In this document: in pieces, positions 41,342 through 41,931 of the stretch
How positions within the stretch are numbered: position 1 is the stretch's first letter
Layout: each line of letters opens with the position of its first letter
Assembly: GCF_000955805.1 (NCBI RefSeq)
Contig: NZ_JYOA01000001.1
Span: 5,456-47,386, forward strand
Direction: 5' to 3'
From: Pseudomonas sp. 21
GTDB lineage: Bacteria; Pseudomonadota; Gammaproteobacteria; Pseudomonadales; Pseudomonadaceae
Length of the DNA stretch: 41,931 nt
Position numbers and translations under genes: made by a program
Notes under the pieces: model-generated
What the model was told of the DNA's origin: nothing
The model's input: only the letters and a program-made list of their open reading frames with translations
Databases searched by the model: none

Positions 41342-41854
41342 ATGGCCTCCTACGAGGAACTCTTCTCCATCGGCGAGGGCTTCGACGCCTTCGTCGCCCA
41401 CGGCCTGCCCGGCGAAATCGCCGGCGTGCGCAAGGTCCAGCAGTTGCTGGCCGAGCCCGGCACCCTAAGCGCCGACACCCTGCGCCGCATCCAGGCCATC
41501 GAAGGCCGCTACCGCCTGCTGATCGCCGGCGAGATGTGGTGCCCGGACTGCCAGATCAACGTCACCGTGATGGACCATCTGCAGCACCTGCAACCGCGCG
41601 TGGAGCTGGCCGTGATCACCAAGGGGCGCGCCGAGGACGATCTGCGCGAACGCATGGCGCTGGACCGGATCCTGATTCCTGTCGTCCTGGTGCTGGATAG
41701 CGATTTCCAGCCGGTGGGGCGTTTCATCGAGCGGCCACAGGACGTGGTATCGGGTGGCGACGCACTGAAGCCGGCGTACCGCGCGGGCGAGTACCTGGAG
41801 AGCACGCTGCGCGACCTGCTGGCGCTGTTCGAAAAGGCCGAGGCGCGCAGCTGA
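41342..41854 (+). CDS. Thioredoxin-fold protein with WCPDC motif
   Basis: The protein has 170 residues. The redox motif is EMWCPDCQ (Cys67, Cys70) after a ~60-residue helical N-terminal part. The following strands (VELAVITKGR, ILIPVVLVLDSDFQPVGRFIERP) fit a thioredoxin fold with cis-Pro in LIPVV. No signal peptide is present, so it is cytoplasmic. It is similar to the thioredoxin-like proteins of the BrxA/YbbN-unrelated DUF-type group, with an unknown reductant. AAGGAAATCCCC precedes the ATG. Confidence 0.88.
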   Translation: MASYEELFSIGEGFDAFVAHGLPGEIAGVRKVQQLLAEPGTLSADTLRRIQAIEGRYRLLIAGEMWCPDCQINVTVMDHLQHLQPRVELAVITKGRAEDDLRERMALDRILIPVVLVLDSDFQPVGRFIERPQDVVSGGDALKPAYRAGEYLESTLRDLLALFEKAEARS

Positions 41855-41867
41855 TCCAGCTTTGCCT

Positions 41868-41931
41868 GTAGGAGCGAGCTTGCTCGCGAACAGAGTCATG
41901 GACTACGCCGTTTTCAGGCGGTTCGCGAGCA
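41868..41931. repeat. REP element pair, cut by window end
   Basis: The reverse arm TGTAGGAGCGAGCTTGCTCG and CGAA (41868-41891) is complete. The forward arm starts at 41922 (TTCGCGAGCA) and is cut by the window end. It lies 14 bases after the thioredoxin-fold gene stop. Confidence 0.85.

Overview
The window is high-GC bacterial chromosome. Gene content and the recurring 24-base REP inverted repeats (arms containing TTCGCGAGCAAGCTCGCTCC) point to Pseudomonas, probably near the P. nitroreducens / P. citronellolis / P. aeruginosa side of the genus. That placement is inference. I see no rRNA, tRNA, CRISPR array, insertion sequence or prophage. The region reads as metabolic and regulatory accessory chromosome with many short operons.

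Layout: (1) 1-2206: three classes of dispersed repeat, a MerR-type regulator divergent from a flavodoxin-fold reductase and a small membrane protein, then a lipoprotein. (2) 2480-14176: the main feature, a nearly complete beta-oxidation regulon. On the minus strand lie enoyl-CoA hydratase, 3-hydroxyacyl-CoA dehydrogenase, a PcaF-like 3-oxoadipyl-CoA thiolase, a class III CoA-transferase, electron-transfer flavoprotein etfBA and an OprD-type porin. Divergently lie an IclR regulator, an acyl-CoA dehydrogenase and an AAHS-type MFS transporter. Every step from outer-membrane uptake to acetyl-CoA plus succinyl-CoA is present, so I infer a pathway for adipate or a similar dicarboxylate. Two copies of one operator-like sequence flank the IclR intergenic region. 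(3) 14319-14986: a cold-shock protein with a long leader, and a 55-residue unknown protein. (4) 15034-19036: a trehalose operon otsB-GH15-otsA. (5) 19331-21827: an EAL phosphodiesterase, an unassigned stretch ending in a minus-strand terminator, and a beta-propeller protein.

(6) 21855-28514: LysR regulators and oxidoreductases (a quinone-oxidoreductase-like MDR, a zinc alcohol dehydrogenase, two aldo-keto reductases and a CMD-family protein). (7) 28557-31845: a nitrilase with an MHS-type transporter and a divergent LysR regulator, probably a nitrile-use unit. (8) 31862-35029: a REP pair, a small protein whose stop codon lies in the REP, a YiiM-like MOSC protein, an EamA transporter and a GcvA-like LysR gene broken by one in-frame TAG. 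(9) 35215-41854: a PhoD-like phosphatase convergent with a metallo-beta-lactamase lipoprotein, a HIT-like protein, a methyltransferase plus membrane-protein operon with an Rrf2 regulator and a perfect palindromic operator candidate, a GNAT enzyme, an NTF2-like protein and a thioredoxin-fold protein. The window ends inside another REP element.
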